From contig NCGN01000009.1 of the NCBI GenBank assembly GCA_002281575.1, positions 124,001 to 188,000 of the forward strand: a DNA stretch of 64,000 nt, read 5' to 3'. Made by a program: the position numbers and the translations under genes. The notes under the pieces are model-generated. The model did not search any database and was not told the origin of the DNA. It saw nothing but the letters and a program-made list of their open reading frames with translations. This DNA is from Sphingobacteriia bacterium 28-36-52 (lineage in GTDB: Bacteria > Bacteroidota > Bacteroidia > Chitinophagales > Chitinophagaceae). Positions within the stretch are counted from its first letter, which is position 1. Each line of letters begins with the position of its first letter. Shown here piece by piece: positions 1-8,348 of this stretch.

Positions 1-621
1 TTTGATTTGCCCATACATGAACAAAGAAACAAAAGATGGCGGTCTTATTCCATTGCATCTGCGCCCGATGGCACCAATGTTTTTGAGTTAGTGATTGTTT
101 TAATGGAAGATGGATTAGGCACCCCACATTTATTTAATGATGTAAAAGTGGGTTCAGAATTAATTGTTCGAGGGCCACAGGGAAAATTTACTATGCCCGA
201 AACATTAGACAAAGATTTGTACTTGATATGCACAGGTACTGGCATTGCACCATTTAGATCAATGGCACACTATATTCACCAAAAACAAATACCTCATAAG
301 AATATTCACTTAATTTTTGGCTGTAGAGAATTTAAAGACAGCTTATACGAACAAGAATTAAAGCAGTTAGAAAAAGTATTACCTGGCTTTTATCATCACC
401 CCTGTTTTTCAAGAGAACTGGTAGTTGGACCTGCACAATATTCGGGATACGTTCATGCCTGCTATACCAAACTAATAGAGACGCATAAAGGAATGAATGG
501 CAGTATTCCTTCTGCTTATTTTTATTTATGTGGATGGAAGAATATGGTAGATGATGCTAAGCATAAACTAATAGAACTTGGGTATGATAAACAGGCCATT
601 CATTTAGAATTGTACGGCTAG
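1..621 (+). CDS. Ferredoxin-NADP reductase-like flavoprotein, C-terminal part (cut by window start)
   Basis: This is the C-terminal end of an FAD/NAD(P)H oxidoreductase of the ferredoxin-NADP+ reductase superfamily. The reading frame is open from base 1 and continues beyond the window, so the true start is not seen; a TTG at base 7 is probably just an internal codon. The piece begins inside the FAD-binding barrel: the RSYSIAS segment is the family's R-x-Y-S motif contacting the flavin. It is followed by the NAD(P)-binding signature GTGIAPFRSM and a C-terminal YLCGWKNMVDDAK region that matches the C-G-x-x-x-M pyridine-nucleotide motif. The C-terminus ends LELYG. The physiological electron partner (ferredoxin, flavodoxin or oxygenase component) cannot be told from this fragment. 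It is convergent with glyS, with only about 20 bases between the stop codons. Confidence 0.85.
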   Translation, partial: FDLPIHEQRNKRWRSYSIASAPDGTNVFELVIVLMEDGLGTPHLFNDVKVGSELIVRGPQGKFTMPETLDKDLYLICTGTGIAPFRSMAHYIHQKQIPHKNIHLIFGCREFKDSLYEQELKQLEKVLPGFYHHPCFSRELVVGPAQYSGYVHACYTKLIETHKGMNGSIPSAYFYLCGWKNMVDDAKHKLIELGYDKQAIHLELYG

Positions 622-640
622 TTCATCATACCCAACCAAT

Positions 641-2107
641 CTAATTAATATGTGAAAGCACCAATTCCTTCACGTTGCTAATTGGAATTCGTTCTTGTAA
701 CATACTGTCTCTGTAACGGATCGTAACCATTTGATCCTCCTTGGTTTGATGGTCTATGGTTACACAGAATGGCGTACCAATAGCATCTTGTCTGCGATAT
801 CTTTTGCCAATTGCATCTTTTTCTTCGTAGAAACATTTAAAAGAGCCCTTGCATTCATCCATCAACTCGCGCGCAATTTCAGGTAATCCATCTTTTTTCA
901 CGAGTGGCAAAATGGCTAATTTATTGGGCGCAATTTTAGCGGGGATTTTTAATACCACCCTACTATCAGTTGATCCATCTTCTTTAGTGATGGTTTCTTC
1001 TGTATAAGCATTACTTAATATTAACAAGAACATTCTATCTAAGCCAATAGAAGTTTCTACCACATATGGAATGTAATTCCCAAATGGTTTACCAGTTGCC
1101 TCATCAATATCATTGTCAAAATATTGCTGCTTTTTCTTACTGTATTCTTGGTGGCTTTTTAAATCGAAATCTGTTCTGCTATGAATTCCTTCTACTTCTT
1201 TAAAACCAAATGGGAACTCATATTCAATATCTAAAGCCGCATCTGCATAGTGGGCTAATTTAACGTGATTGTGGTAACGGTATTTTTCTGCAGGCAACCC
1301 TAAACTCAAGTGCCAATTCAAGCGCTCTTCTTTCCAATAATTATACCATTCCATTTGAGTACCAGGTCTCACAAAAAATTGCATTTCCATTTGCTCAAAT
1401 TCACGCATGCGGAATATAAACTGACGGGCTACAATTTCATTTCTAAATGCTTTTCCGGTTTGTGCTATTCCAAAAGGAATTTTCATTCGAGCTGTTTTTT
1501 GCACGTTCAAGAAATTCACAAAAATACCCTGCGCCGTTTCTGGTCTTAAATAAATGGTATCGGAATCTTCTGCAACAGAACCCAATTGTGTAGAGAACAT
1601 TAAATTAAACTGACGAATCTCGGTCCAATTTCCAGTGCCGCTTACCGAACATACGATTTGGTTATCGCTGAGTAGTTGCTTTAATCCTACAAAATCTTCA
1701 GCAGCCAATAACTGTTCCATCGATGCAATCAACGCATTGGCCTCATCTGCTTTTCCTGCTTCGGTTAATTGATCTGCTTTTGCTTCAATTAAATGATCAA
1801 CTCGGTATCTTTTCTGACTGTCTTTATTATCAATCATTGGGTCACTAAAATTATCTACGTGACCACTGGCTTTCCAAGTTGTTGGGTGCATAAATATGGC
1901 TGCATCTATGCCCACAATATTCTGGTGCATTTGCGTCATGCTTTTCCACCAATAATCTTTGATATTCTTTTTTAATTCACTTCCATAAGGGCCATAATCA
2001 TAAACGGCACTTAAGCCATCGTAAATTTCACTACTCTGAAAAACAAAGCCATATTCTTTGGCATGCGAAATAATTGCTTGAAAGGTATTTTCTGTTGCTG
2101 TGCTCAT
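641..2107 (-). CDS. glyS: Glycyl-tRNA synthetase (single-chain, class II)
   Basis: Charges tRNA-Gly in the cytoplasm. The protein is the alpha2, eukaryote/archaea-type enzyme usual in Bacteroidota, not the bacterial GlyQ/GlyS two-subunit form. Visible class II features are motif 2 (FRNEIVARQFIFRMREFEQMEMQFF), the preceding LRPETAQGIF segment, and motif 3 with ETSIGLDRMFL, followed by the anticodon-binding domain (KLAILPLVKK to the C-terminus). The frame could extend upstream to 2155, but the ATG at 2107 (MSTATENTFQ) gives the normal family N-terminus. A minus-strand TATTTTTG box ends 7 nt upstream of that ATG, so the longer start would lie upstream of the promoter. The predicted mRNA is essentially leaderless. 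Length is 488 residues, normal for the family. Confidence 0.96.
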   Translation of the reverse strand: MSTATENTFQAIISHAKEYGFVFQSSEIYDGLSAVYDYGPYGSELKKNIKDYWWKSMTQMHQNIVGIDAAIFMHPTTWKASGHVDNFSDPMIDNKDSQKRYRVDHLIEAKADQLTEAGKADEANALIASMEQLLAAEDFVGLKQLLSDNQIVCSVSGTGNWTEIRQFNLMFSTQLGSVAEDSDTIYLRPETAQGIFVNFLNVQKTARMKIPFGIAQTGKAFRNEIVARQFIFRMREFEQMEMQFFVRPGTQMEWYNYWKEERLNWHLSLGLPAEKYRYHNHVKLAHYADAALDIEYEFPFGFKEVEGIHSRTDFDLKSHQEYSKKKQQYFDNDIDEATGKPFGNYIPYVVETSIGLDRMFLLILSNAYTEETITKEDGSTDSRVVLKIPAKIAPNKLAILPLVKKDGLPEIARELMDECKGSFKCFYEEKDAIGKRYRRQDAIGTPFCVTIDHQTKEDQMVTIRYRDSMLQERIPISNVKELVLSHIN

Positions 2108-2114
2108 ACGGCGG

Positions 2115-2122
2115 CAAAAATA
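2115..2122 (-). promoter_or_regulatory. -7 promoter element (TATTTTTG) of glyS
   Basis: On the minus strand TATTTTTG matches the Bacteroidota -7 consensus TAnnTTTG. Only 7 nt separate it from the glyS ATG at 2107, so transcription should begin at or next to the start codon. The match is seen directly; promoter function is inferred. Confidence 0.5.
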
Positions 2123-2203
2123 GGTGATTACCCGTTTATCCAGTAAAATGGGCAATGTTGATTAAAAAAATTAGCTTAGAGATTCAAAATTCAACCGAAT
2201 AGC

Positions 2204-3610
2204 ATGAAAAAATTATGGCTTTTATTGCTGGTTCTGCCCCATTTGGCTTCTGCTCAGCAAACCAATATTCAAACCACTGAATACCCCAACGACTACCTAA
2301 GTCCTGAATTCCATGCTGGAAGAAGGGCTGCATTTAAAGAAAAAATGCCCGCTAAATCGGTAGGAATTTTCTTTGCGAGTCAAGTAAGATTAAGAAACAA
2401 CGACGTAGACTACCAATATGCCCAAAGCAAAAATTTCTACTATTTTACTGGCCTAGAAGAACCCAATTCGCTCTTATTACTCTTTAAAGAGCCTACTACC
2501 ATCATGGGTAAAACAGGAACGGAATTCATTTTTGTTCAAAACAGGGATCCACAACGCGAAATGTGGAATGGTAAAATTTTAGGTATTGAAGGGGTAACCA
2601 GTAGATACAAATTCAGTAATGTTTTTTTAAACAGAGACTTTACAGCAAATACTTTTAATATTAACGACTATGATTCGGTATTAACTGCATTTAGGTCTGA
2701 AGATATTTTTCAAACCTATGCTAGAAGCAGAGACGAATTGAGTAGAATGGCAGGCGTAGTAGATAGCCTGATAAAACAATACAAGAAACCAATTGCAGCT
2801 AGAACAACTGCACAAATTTTAACTGCCTTAAGAGGAATTAAACAGCCCGAAGAAATTGCCATACTAGAAAAAGCAGCTGCCATTAGTGTAGAAGGACACA
2901 ATGAAGTAATGAAAGCAGTGAAGCCTGGCATGACCGAATACCAAGCGCAAGCCATTATGGAATATTCTTTTAAGAAAAACGGATCAGAATATCCGGGCTA
3001 TCCCAGTATTAACGGTGCAGCCGAAAACGCATGTGTATTGCATTATGTAACGAATTTAAAACTCATGAAAAATGGAGATTTATTATTGAGTGATTGTGCA
3101 GCAGAATACCATGGCTATACAGCCGATGTTACTAGAACTGTTCCAGTGAATGGAAAGTTTTCACCAGAACAAAAAATTATTTATGAGTTGGTTTTGGCAG
3201 CACAAGATTCTGCAATTGCTGTTTGCAAACCAGGTATGCCATACAGTGGTTCCGATGCTACTGCAAGAAGGGTGATTAACAGAGGACTGATTGCATTAGG
3301 CATTGCAGCCAATGATGCAGAAGCTAGAAAGTATTTCCCACACGGAACTTCTCACCATTTGGGTTTAGATGTACACGATTTAGGTATCAGAGGAAATCAA
3401 CCATTTGAGCCTGGCATGTATTTAACCGTTGAACCTGGCATTTATATTCCACCAGGCAGCAAATGTGATCCTAAATGGTGGAGCATTGGAGTTAGAATTG
3501 AAGACGATATTTTAATTACCAAAGAGGGTAATCGCAATTTATCTGCAGGATCTCCTAGAACGGTTGCAGAAATAGAAAAATTAGCAAAAGCTAAAACGAT
3601 TTTTAACTAA
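2204..3610 (+). CDS. pepP: Secreted Xaa-Pro aminopeptidase (M24 family, PepP-like)
   Basis: Removes N-terminal residues that precede proline. The first 17-18 residues (MKKLWLLLLVLPHLASA-QQ) form a typical signal peptide, so the enzyme should act in the periplasm or be secreted. An aminopeptidase P N-terminal domain covers roughly residues 30-190, followed by the pita-bread M24 domain. The dinuclear metal ligands are all visible: Asp in LLSDCAAEYHGY, Asp in TADVTRT, His in HGTSHHLGLDVHD, Glu in VEPGIYI and Glu in RIEDDILIT. The C-terminal AGSPRTVAEIEKL segment is common in the family. It is divergent from glyS, and no canonical TAnnTTTG box lies just upstream. Length (468) is slightly above cytoplasmic PepP because of the signal peptide. 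Confidence 0.93.
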   Translation: MKKLWLLLLVLPHLASAQQTNIQTTEYPNDYLSPEFHAGRRAAFKEKMPAKSVGIFFASQVRLRNNDVDYQYAQSKNFYYFTGLEEPNSLLLLFKEPTTIMGKTGTEFIFVQNRDPQREMWNGKILGIEGVTSRYKFSNVFLNRDFTANTFNINDYDSVLTAFRSEDIFQTYARSRDELSRMAGVVDSLIKQYKKPIAARTTAQILTALRGIKQPEEIAILEKAAAISVEGHNEVMKAVKPGMTEYQAQAIMEYSFKKNGSEYPGYPSINGAAENACVLHYVTNLKLMKNGDLLLSDCAAEYHGYTADVTRTVPVNGKFSPEQKIIYELVLAAQDSAIAVCKPGMPYSGSDATARRVINRGLIALGIAANDAEARKYFPHGTSHHLGLDVHDLGIRGNQPFEPGMYLTVEPGIYIPPGSKCDPKWWSIGVRIEDDILITKEGNRNLSAGSPRTVAEIEKLAKAKTIFN

Positions 3611-3621
3611 TCAAATGGCCA

Positions 3622-3945
3622 CTATAACTTGGGGTTATTCTTATGTCTGTCTTTGTCGCGTAGGGTTTTCTTCTCTATGTTTTTTTGCAAAGCTTCCGTA
3701 AGATTAACCCCAGTTTGGTTGGCTAAACATATTAAGACCCAAAGTACATCGGCCATTTCATCGGCTAAAGCCTGATTCTTTTCTTCCCCTTTAAATGATT
3801 GCTCTCCGTATTTACGAACCATTATTCTACTGAGCTCTCCTACTTCTTCCATTAAAATTCCCAAATTAGTTAACTCGTTAAAATAACGAACACCAATTGT
3901 TTTGATCCACTGATCTACTTGTGTTTGTGCATCTTGAATGGTCAT
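3622..3945 (-). CDS. MazG-like nucleotide pyrophosphohydrolase
   Basis: A 107-residue all-alpha protein of the MazG/iMazG NTP-pyrophosphohydrolase superfamily. The metal-binding E-x-x-E...E-x-x-D pattern is visible as LMEEVGELSR followed by ADEMADVLWVLICLANQTGVNL. Such short MazG proteins hydrolyse non-canonical or excess (d)NTPs to NMP and pyrophosphate. Its ATG overlaps the stop codon of dtd (TAATG read on the minus strand), so the two are very likely co-transcribed and translationally coupled. That pairing suggests a shared housekeeping or quality-control role (clean nucleotides, correct tRNA charging). The exact substrate cannot be read from sequence. Confidence 0.88.
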   Translation of the reverse strand: MTIQDAQTQVDQWIKTIGVRYFNELTNLGILMEEVGELSRIMVRKYGEQSFKGEEKNQALADEMADVLWVLICLANQTGVNLTEALQKNIEKKTLRDKDRHKNNPKL

Positions 3946-4397
3946 TATTCTTTGTTTTTTGAATCAATTAAAATTGTAACTGGTCCGTCGTTTAATAAAG
4001 CAACTTTCATGTCGGCCCCAAAAACGCCTGTTTGTATGGGCTTACCCAACTCTGCTGCTAATACGTTTTTAAAATTTTTATAGAGCGGTATAGCTATATC
4101 GGGTTTAGACGCTTTTATATAAGATGGACGATTCCCTTTTTTAGTACTAGCATGCAAGGTAAATTGACTAACTACAAGTAACTCACCATTGATGTCTTTA
4201 ATAGAACAATTCATCACTCCATTCGCATCGTCAAAAATGCGTAGGTTCACAATTTTGTTACTTAACCACTGAATATCTTCTGCTGTGTCGGCATCTTCAA
4301 TTCCTACTAAAACCAATAACCCCCTCTTTATTTGACCATGTACTTGATGGTCAATGGTAACAGAAGCTTCCGAAACTCTTTGAATTACTACTCGCAT
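3945..4397 (-). CDS. dtd: D-aminoacyl-tRNA deacylase
   Basis: Hydrolyses D-aminoacyl-tRNAs (and Gly-tRNA-Ala) so that D-residues do not enter proteins. The protein begins MRVVIQRVSEASVTID, the standard Dtd N-terminus. It contains the active-site SQFTL segment (VVSQFTLHA) and the downstream cross-subunit motif NDGPVT, which carries the invariant Gly-Pro. An in-frame upstream ATG at 4427 exists, but 4397 fits the family start and length (about 150 residues). The last base pairs overlap the mazG start as TAATG, indicating a two-gene operon dtd-mazG. No canonical -7 box is visible immediately upstream. Confidence 0.95.
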   Translation of the reverse strand: MRVVIQRVSEASVTIDHQVHGQIKRGLLVLVGIEDADTAEDIQWLSNKIVNLRIFDDANGVMNCSIKDINGELLVVSQFTLHASTKKGNRPSYIKASKPDIAIPLYKNFKNVLAAELGKPIQTGVFGADMKVALLNDGPVTILIDSKNKE

Positions 4398-4459
4398 GCA
4401 ATGATATTTATCCGAAATTTGAGCCAACTAAGATAAACATTCATTAAACAAATTAACTC

Positions 4460-5170
4460 ATGCAGCAAAAATGGAAAATGGCGTTTCTTTTAATAGTACT
4501 GCTGGGCTCAACTAATATTGCCATTTGCCAATCTAGTGTTCAATTTAAAATGATGTTTAACAACCAGGTCTTTCACAAAGACAGCAGCTATCAAAATAAA
4601 GCTGGTGAAACTATACAGATTCATCGTTTTATGTTTTATACCACAAAATGGAAATTGATTACAGCAACCAACGATACCATTCCTCTATCTAAGGAACATT
4701 TCTTAATAAATATTGAAAAAGAGGTTTCCATGATATTGCCCTTTATTAAATGGGCCAACGCTAAAAAAATTATGTTCGATATGGGGGTAGATAGTATCCT
4801 AAATACAACGGGTATACAAACAGGTATTTTAGACCCTGCAATAGGTATGTTTTGGACTTGGCGTACCGGGTATATTATGGCTAAAATGCACGGTGTTTCT
4901 CCACAAGCAAAAACAGCGGGCAACCGTTTTAGTTATGAAGTGGGGGGATTTCAATCGCCGTATAACTCGGTCAGAACAATTGTATTGGAACTTCCTATTC
5001 CAGCAGAAAAAAATAAATCAATTACCATCAAAACCAATTTAGCAAATTGGTTTAGTGGAAAGCATAACATTCAAATTAGCACTTCCCCAAATTGTCACAA
5101 TGCCGGCAAATTAGCCATGCAACTGGCCGATAACTATGCAAGCATGTTTAGCATACATTCCAATAATTAA
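4460..5170 (+). CDS. MbnP-like periplasmic copper-binding protein
   Basis: A 236-residue exported protein with a signal peptide (approximately residues 1-24, ending AICQS). It resembles the MbnP family first described beside methanobactin genes: a beta-rich body beginning VQFKMMFNNQVF, an I-H-R-F-M-F-Y motif near residue 55, a GMFWTWRTGYI motif near residue 132, and a C-terminal H-N-A-G...LADNYASMF segment. In the characterised MbnP, a diheme partner MbnH oxidises a specific Trp to kynurenine next to the Cu site; the two Trp of FWTW are the obvious candidates here (inference). Its stop overlaps the next start as TAATG, so it is co-translated with a diheme peroxidase, as in MbnP/MbnH pairs. 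No methanobactin precursor or biosynthetic gene is visible nearby, so the pair probably serves general copper handling. Confidence 0.8.
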   Translation: MQQKWKMAFLLIVLLGSTNIAICQSSVQFKMMFNNQVFHKDSSYQNKAGETIQIHRFMFYTTKWKLITATNDTIPLSKEHFLINIEKEVSMILPFIKWANAKKIMFDMGVDSILNTTGIQTGILDPAIGMFWTWRTGYIMAKMHGVSPQAKTAGNRFSYEVGGFQSPYNSVRTIVLELPIPAEKNKSITIKTNLANWFSGKHNIQISTSPNCHNAGKLAMQLADNYASMFSIHSNN

Positions 5171-6243
5171 TGCAAATAAAAAGAACCATATTATTCATTG
5201 TTGTACTAGTTACCCTTTGTGCAGGATTTATTGGAATTAATAAAAACCAATCAATTCCTAAAAGAGTTCCTTTTGTAGTACCAAAAGGATGGCCTATACC
5301 AGTATACGACTTTAATAAAAACCCACTTACCGAAGCGGGCATAGCTTTAGGGAAGCAATTGTTTTACGATGGTCAATTAAGTAAGGATGGTACCATCTCT
5401 TGTGGCAGTTGTCACCAGCAATTTGGTGCTTTCAATAGCTATGACCATCCTTTGAGTCATGGAATAGAAAATACCTTAACTACTCGAAATGCGCCAGCTT
5501 TGTTTAACCTTGCCTGGCAAAAAGAGTTTATGTGGGATGGTGGCATTAATCACCTAGACCTTCAACCTTTGGCACCCATTACTGCGCACAATGAAATGGG
5601 AGAAGAGTTAGAAAACGTAATGACCAAACTCAAGAAAACCAAACAATATCCTAAGTTATTTAAAGCTGCATTTGGAGATGAAACCATCAACACCCAACGA
5701 CTTGGGAAAGCTTTGAGCCAGTTTTTATTAACCATGGTAAGTAATAATAGCAAATACGACAGAGTGATGCGTGGAGAAGACAGTTTCTTACTGCCAGAAA
5801 AATTAGGATATGCTATTTTTAAAACAAAATGTGCGCAATGCCATACAGAACCAATGTTTACCGATTATAGTTATAGAAATATAGGCATACCACTAGAACC
5901 CTATTTAAAAGACCTGGGAAGAATGACCATCACAAATGAGGCTGCCGATTCCTTAAAATTTCGAGTACCAAGTTTACGCAATGTAATGGTCAGTTTCCCT
6001 TATGGACACGATGGAAGATTTTTTTCGCTCATGAATGTTTTTGAACACTATAGAAATAATATGCAAATTGGACCAACCACCGATACCTTATTAAAAAATA
6101 AACTCCCCCTAAGTAATTATGAGATTGGTCAACTAAGGGCATTTTTTCAAACCCTTACCGATTCGGTGTTTTTAAAAGACCCTCGTTTTGCAGAGCCAAG
6201 TATTGGCATTAAAAGCAATCCGCCATTAGACCAACACAACTGA
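5170..6243 (+). CDS. Diheme cytochrome c peroxidase / MauG family (MbnH-like)
   Basis: A 357-residue periplasmic diheme protein. An N-terminal hydrophobic segment (about residues 6-23) serves as signal or anchor. Two c-type heme sites are visible: CGSCH at residues 78-82 and CAQCH at 221-225, with the spacing usual for CcpA/MauG. LSHGIENTLTTRNAPALFNL and FRVPSLRNVMVSFPYGHDGRF are conserved blocks of this family. Bacterial CCPs reduce H2O2, while MauG and MbnH use the high-valent diheme state to oxidise Trp in a partner protein. The TAATG overlap with the MbnP-like gene makes MbnH-type Trp oxidation of that partner the best guess, though simple peroxidase activity is not excluded. A second paralogue lies at 37568. 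Confidence 0.88.
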   Translation: MQIKRTILFIVVLVTLCAGFIGINKNQSIPKRVPFVVPKGWPIPVYDFNKNPLTEAGIALGKQLFYDGQLSKDGTISCGSCHQQFGAFNSYDHPLSHGIENTLTTRNAPALFNLAWQKEFMWDGGINHLDLQPLAPITAHNEMGEELENVMTKLKKTKQYPKLFKAAFGDETINTQRLGKALSQFLLTMVSNNSKYDRVMRGEDSFLLPEKLGYAIFKTKCAQCHTEPMFTDYSYRNIGIPLEPYLKDLGRMTITNEAADSLKFRVPSLRNVMVSFPYGHDGRFFSLMNVFEHYRNNMQIGPTTDTLLKNKLPLSNYEIGQLRAFFQTLTDSVFLKDPRFAEPSIGIKSNPPLDQHN

Positions 6244-6254
6244 TTACAATACCT

Positions 6255-6262
6255 TATTTTTG
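6255..6262 (+). promoter_or_regulatory. -7 promoter element (TATTTTTG) of the flippase gene
   Basis: TATTTTTG matches TAnnTTTG and lies 17 nt before the TTG start codon at 6280, predicting a leader of about 11 nt. It supports the TTG start, since no in-frame ATG lies between. Confidence 0.45.
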
Positions 6263-6279
6263 AAACCTAGATTATTAAT

Positions 6280-7779
6280 TTGAGCGAGATAAAAAAACTG
6301 GCAAATCAAACATTATGGTATGGTGTACCCACTATTACCAGTAGATTCTTGGGCTACCTGATGAATCTTTCACTGCCTTTGTTTTTTGCACAACCTGCTA
6401 CTACTGCTGATCTTACCCAAATTTATGCGATCATCCCCTTCTTAAATGTATTGTTTACTTATGGCTTAGAAACAGCCTATTTTAGATTTAGCAAAGAAGA
6501 AGACCCGAATAAATTATACAGCACTTTATCTATTGCATTACTTGGCTCCACTTTTTTATTTACGGGTCTCTTGTGGTTTTTCAGTAAATCAATCATGCAA
6601 TGGGCCAACTTAGAAGCACATCCAGAATTTATTAATTGGATGATTGGCATTTTATTTTTTGACACACTAAGTACTTTGGCTTTTGCAAAACTGAGGCAAG
6701 AAAACAGGCCTAAAAAATATGCAGCGGTTCGTTTGTCGAGTGTGTTAGTTAATTTAATCACTGTATTATTATTTATAGGGTGGATTCCTTATCAAGTTCA
6801 ACAAAATCCAAGTACTTGGCTAACCATTTTCACGAACAATAATATTGGAATTGGGTACTATTTAATTGGCAATTTAGCAGGCAGTATACTTACTTTTTTA
6901 TTACTCTTTACTGAGTTTAGAAAAATCGGTATCCAGTTTAGCATTCCGCTTTTTAAAAAAGTAATGGAATACAGTTATCCATTAATTATTGTAGGAATGG
7001 GTGGAATGGTGAACGATATGTTGAGTAGATTAATTTACCAACATGCAGTTAACTTACCTGTAGAAGCAGCCAAACATGAGTTGGGAATATTTGGAAATAT
7101 TTATAGATTGGCCGTACTGATTACCATTTTGATTCAAGCATTCAGAATGGCCGCTGAACCTTTTTTCTTTAAACAAAAAGGAGAAGAAAATGCACAAAAA
7201 ATTTACGCACGTGTGATGAAATTTTTTGTAATTGCATGTTGCTTTATGTTTTTATTCATCAGTTTATTCATTGAAGTTTTTGGTTGGTTTTTTATGGCCA
7301 TCAATAAACCGCTTTGGGTTCAAGGATTACAAGTAGTACCTCTTTTGGCATTGGGTAATATTTTCTTGGGGGTTTATTATAATTTGAGCATCTGGTACAA
7401 ACTGACCGATAAAAATAATTATGGTGCAATGATTACTGTTGCAGGGGCATTAATTACCATTGGATTAAATATTTTACTAATTCCTTCCTTACATTATTTG
7501 GGTGCGGCATTGGCTACTTTTTTATGCTATCTATTTATGATGTTGGTGAGTTACTATATGGGCCAGCAACATTACCCGGTGCCTTATGCTACAAAAAAAC
7601 TAAGTGCTTACTTAGCCGTTGTTTTAGTTATGTATGGATTGCAAAAGTCTATCCTCTATTTTTTCCCGTATTTGTGGTTAGGTATTATAATTGGATTCAT
7701 TTGTATAGGATTGTTTAGTTGGTTGGTAATTTGGGCTGAACAAAAAGAATTGGCCAAACTATTACGCAAAGCCAATTAA
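6280..7779 (+). CDS. Oligosaccharide/lipid-linked precursor flippase (MATE/MOP, Wzx-like)
   Basis: A 499-residue polytopic membrane protein with about 12-14 hydrophobic segments, of the polysaccharide biosynthesis (Wzx/MurJ-like, MOP) superfamily. These carry lipid-linked sugars across the inner membrane. The N-terminus SEIKKLANQTLWYGVPTI is typical of the Bacteroidota subfamily and is reached only through a TTG start at 6280; the next ATG would remove the first membrane helix. A TATTTTTG promoter box 17 nt upstream agrees with that start. Neighbours do not include glycosyltransferases, so the substrate (O-antigen unit, exopolysaccharide or other) is unknown. It is followed by the methionine sulfoxide reductase gene, which has its own promoter. 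Confidence 0.85.
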   Translation: MSEIKKLANQTLWYGVPTITSRFLGYLMNLSLPLFFAQPATTADLTQIYAIIPFLNVLFTYGLETAYFRFSKEEDPNKLYSTLSIALLGSTFLFTGLLWFFSKSIMQWANLEAHPEFINWMIGILFFDTLSTLAFAKLRQENRPKKYAAVRLSSVLVNLITVLLFIGWIPYQVQQNPSTWLTIFTNNNIGIGYYLIGNLAGSILTFLLLFTEFRKIGIQFSIPLFKKVMEYSYPLIIVGMGGMVNDMLSRLIYQHAVNLPVEAAKHELGIFGNIYRLAVLITILIQAFRMAAEPFFFKQKGEENAQKIYARVMKFFVIACCFMFLFISLFIEVFGWFFMAINKPLWVQGLQVVPLLALGNIFLGVYYNLSIWYKLTDKNNYGAMITVAGALITIGLNILLIPSLHYLGAALATFLCYLFMMLVSYYMGQQHYPVPYATKKLSAYLAVVLVMYGLQKSILYFFPYLWLGIIIGFICIGLFSWLVIWAEQKELAKLLRKAN

Positions 7780-7790
7780 TTGCACATGAT

Positions 7791-7798
7791 TATCTTTG
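7791..7798 (+). promoter_or_regulatory. -7 promoter element (TATCTTTG) of the fRMsr gene
   Basis: TATCTTTG lies only 4 nt before the ATG at 7803. With the usual 6-7 nt from box to start site, the mRNA would begin at about the initiation codon, so the transcript is predicted to be leaderless. Confidence 0.5.
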
Positions 7799-7802
7799 CT
7801 GT

Positions 7803-8276
7803 ATGGCAGAAGATTTACACATCATTCAAGGTTCTAAAGAAGAACAGTATCAAGCACTGATTCCACAAATTAAAGGGCTATTAACGGGCGAAAATAATTT
7901 AGTAGCCAACCTAGCCAATATGGCTGCTGCATTAAAAGAACAATTTGGTTGGTTTTGGGTTGGTTTTTATTTAGTAGACCAAAATGAATTGGTATTAGGA
8001 CCATTTCAGGGTCCGGTTGCTTGTACCAGAATTCAAAAAGGAAGGGGTGTTTGTGGAACAAGCTGGACGCAAGAAAAAACATTGATTGTTCCCGATGTAG
8101 AAAAATTTCCCGGCCATATTGCCTGCAGTAGTTTATCTAAATCTGAAATTGTAGTTCCCCTTATCAATGAAGGACAAATATGGGGCGTATTAGATGTAGA
8201 CAGCAGCGAATACAACCAGTTTAATGAAACAGATCAACTTTATTTAGAACAAATCGTAGCATTGTTAAATGATTAA
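7803..8276 (+). CDS. msrC: Free methionine-(R)-sulfoxide reductase (GAF domain)
   Basis: A single GAF-domain protein of 157 residues that reduces free L-methionine-R-sulfoxide using thioredoxin. All three functional cysteines of the fRMsr family are in place: Cys74 (VACTRI), Cys84 (GVCG) and the catalytic Cys108 (HIACSSLSKSEIVVPL). The whole GPFQGPVACTRI and SKSEIVVPL blocks are family signatures, separating it from ordinary regulatory GAF proteins. It has a near-leaderless promoter arrangement and is followed by a small hairpin (8300-8321) that may terminate it. It fits an oxidative-stress repair role in the cytoplasm. Confidence 0.93.
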   Translation: MAEDLHIIQGSKEEQYQALIPQIKGLLTGENNLVANLANMAAALKEQFGWFWVGFYLVDQNELVLGPFQGPVACTRIQKGRGVCGTSWTQEKTLIVPDVEKFPGHIACSSLSKSEIVVPLINEGQIWGVLDVDSSEYNQFNETDQLYLEQIVALLND

Positions 8277-8299
8277 TAATCAGCTTATTATTGGTTAAG

Positions 8300-8321
8300 A
8301 AAAGTCCCCGTTTGGGCTTTT
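8300..8321 (+). terminator. Weak terminator hairpin after msrC
   Basis: AAAAGTCC (8300-8307) pairs with GGGCTTTT (8314-8321) with one G-T pair and a 6-nt loop; the arm itself ends in four T. Its loop and arm overlap the presumed -33 TTTG (8311-8314) of the rhlE promoter. Confidence 0.45.
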
Positions 8322-8342
8322 GGCCAAAATTGAGTACCTTTG
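8311..8342 (+). promoter_or_regulatory. rhlE promoter (TTTG...TACCTTTG)
   Basis: TTTG at 8311-8314 and TACCTTTG at 8335-8342 are separated by 20 nt, a good match to the Bacteroidota -33/-7 promoter. The predicted transcription start is near 8349, leaving a leader of about 110 nt before rhlE. Confidence 0.6.
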
Positions 8343-8348
8343 TATCAT

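Noticed and set aside
2156..2203. Longer glyS start at 2155
   Set aside because: The extra 16 residues have no family counterpart and a TAnnTTTG box lies within this segment, so the longer start would be upstream of the promoter.
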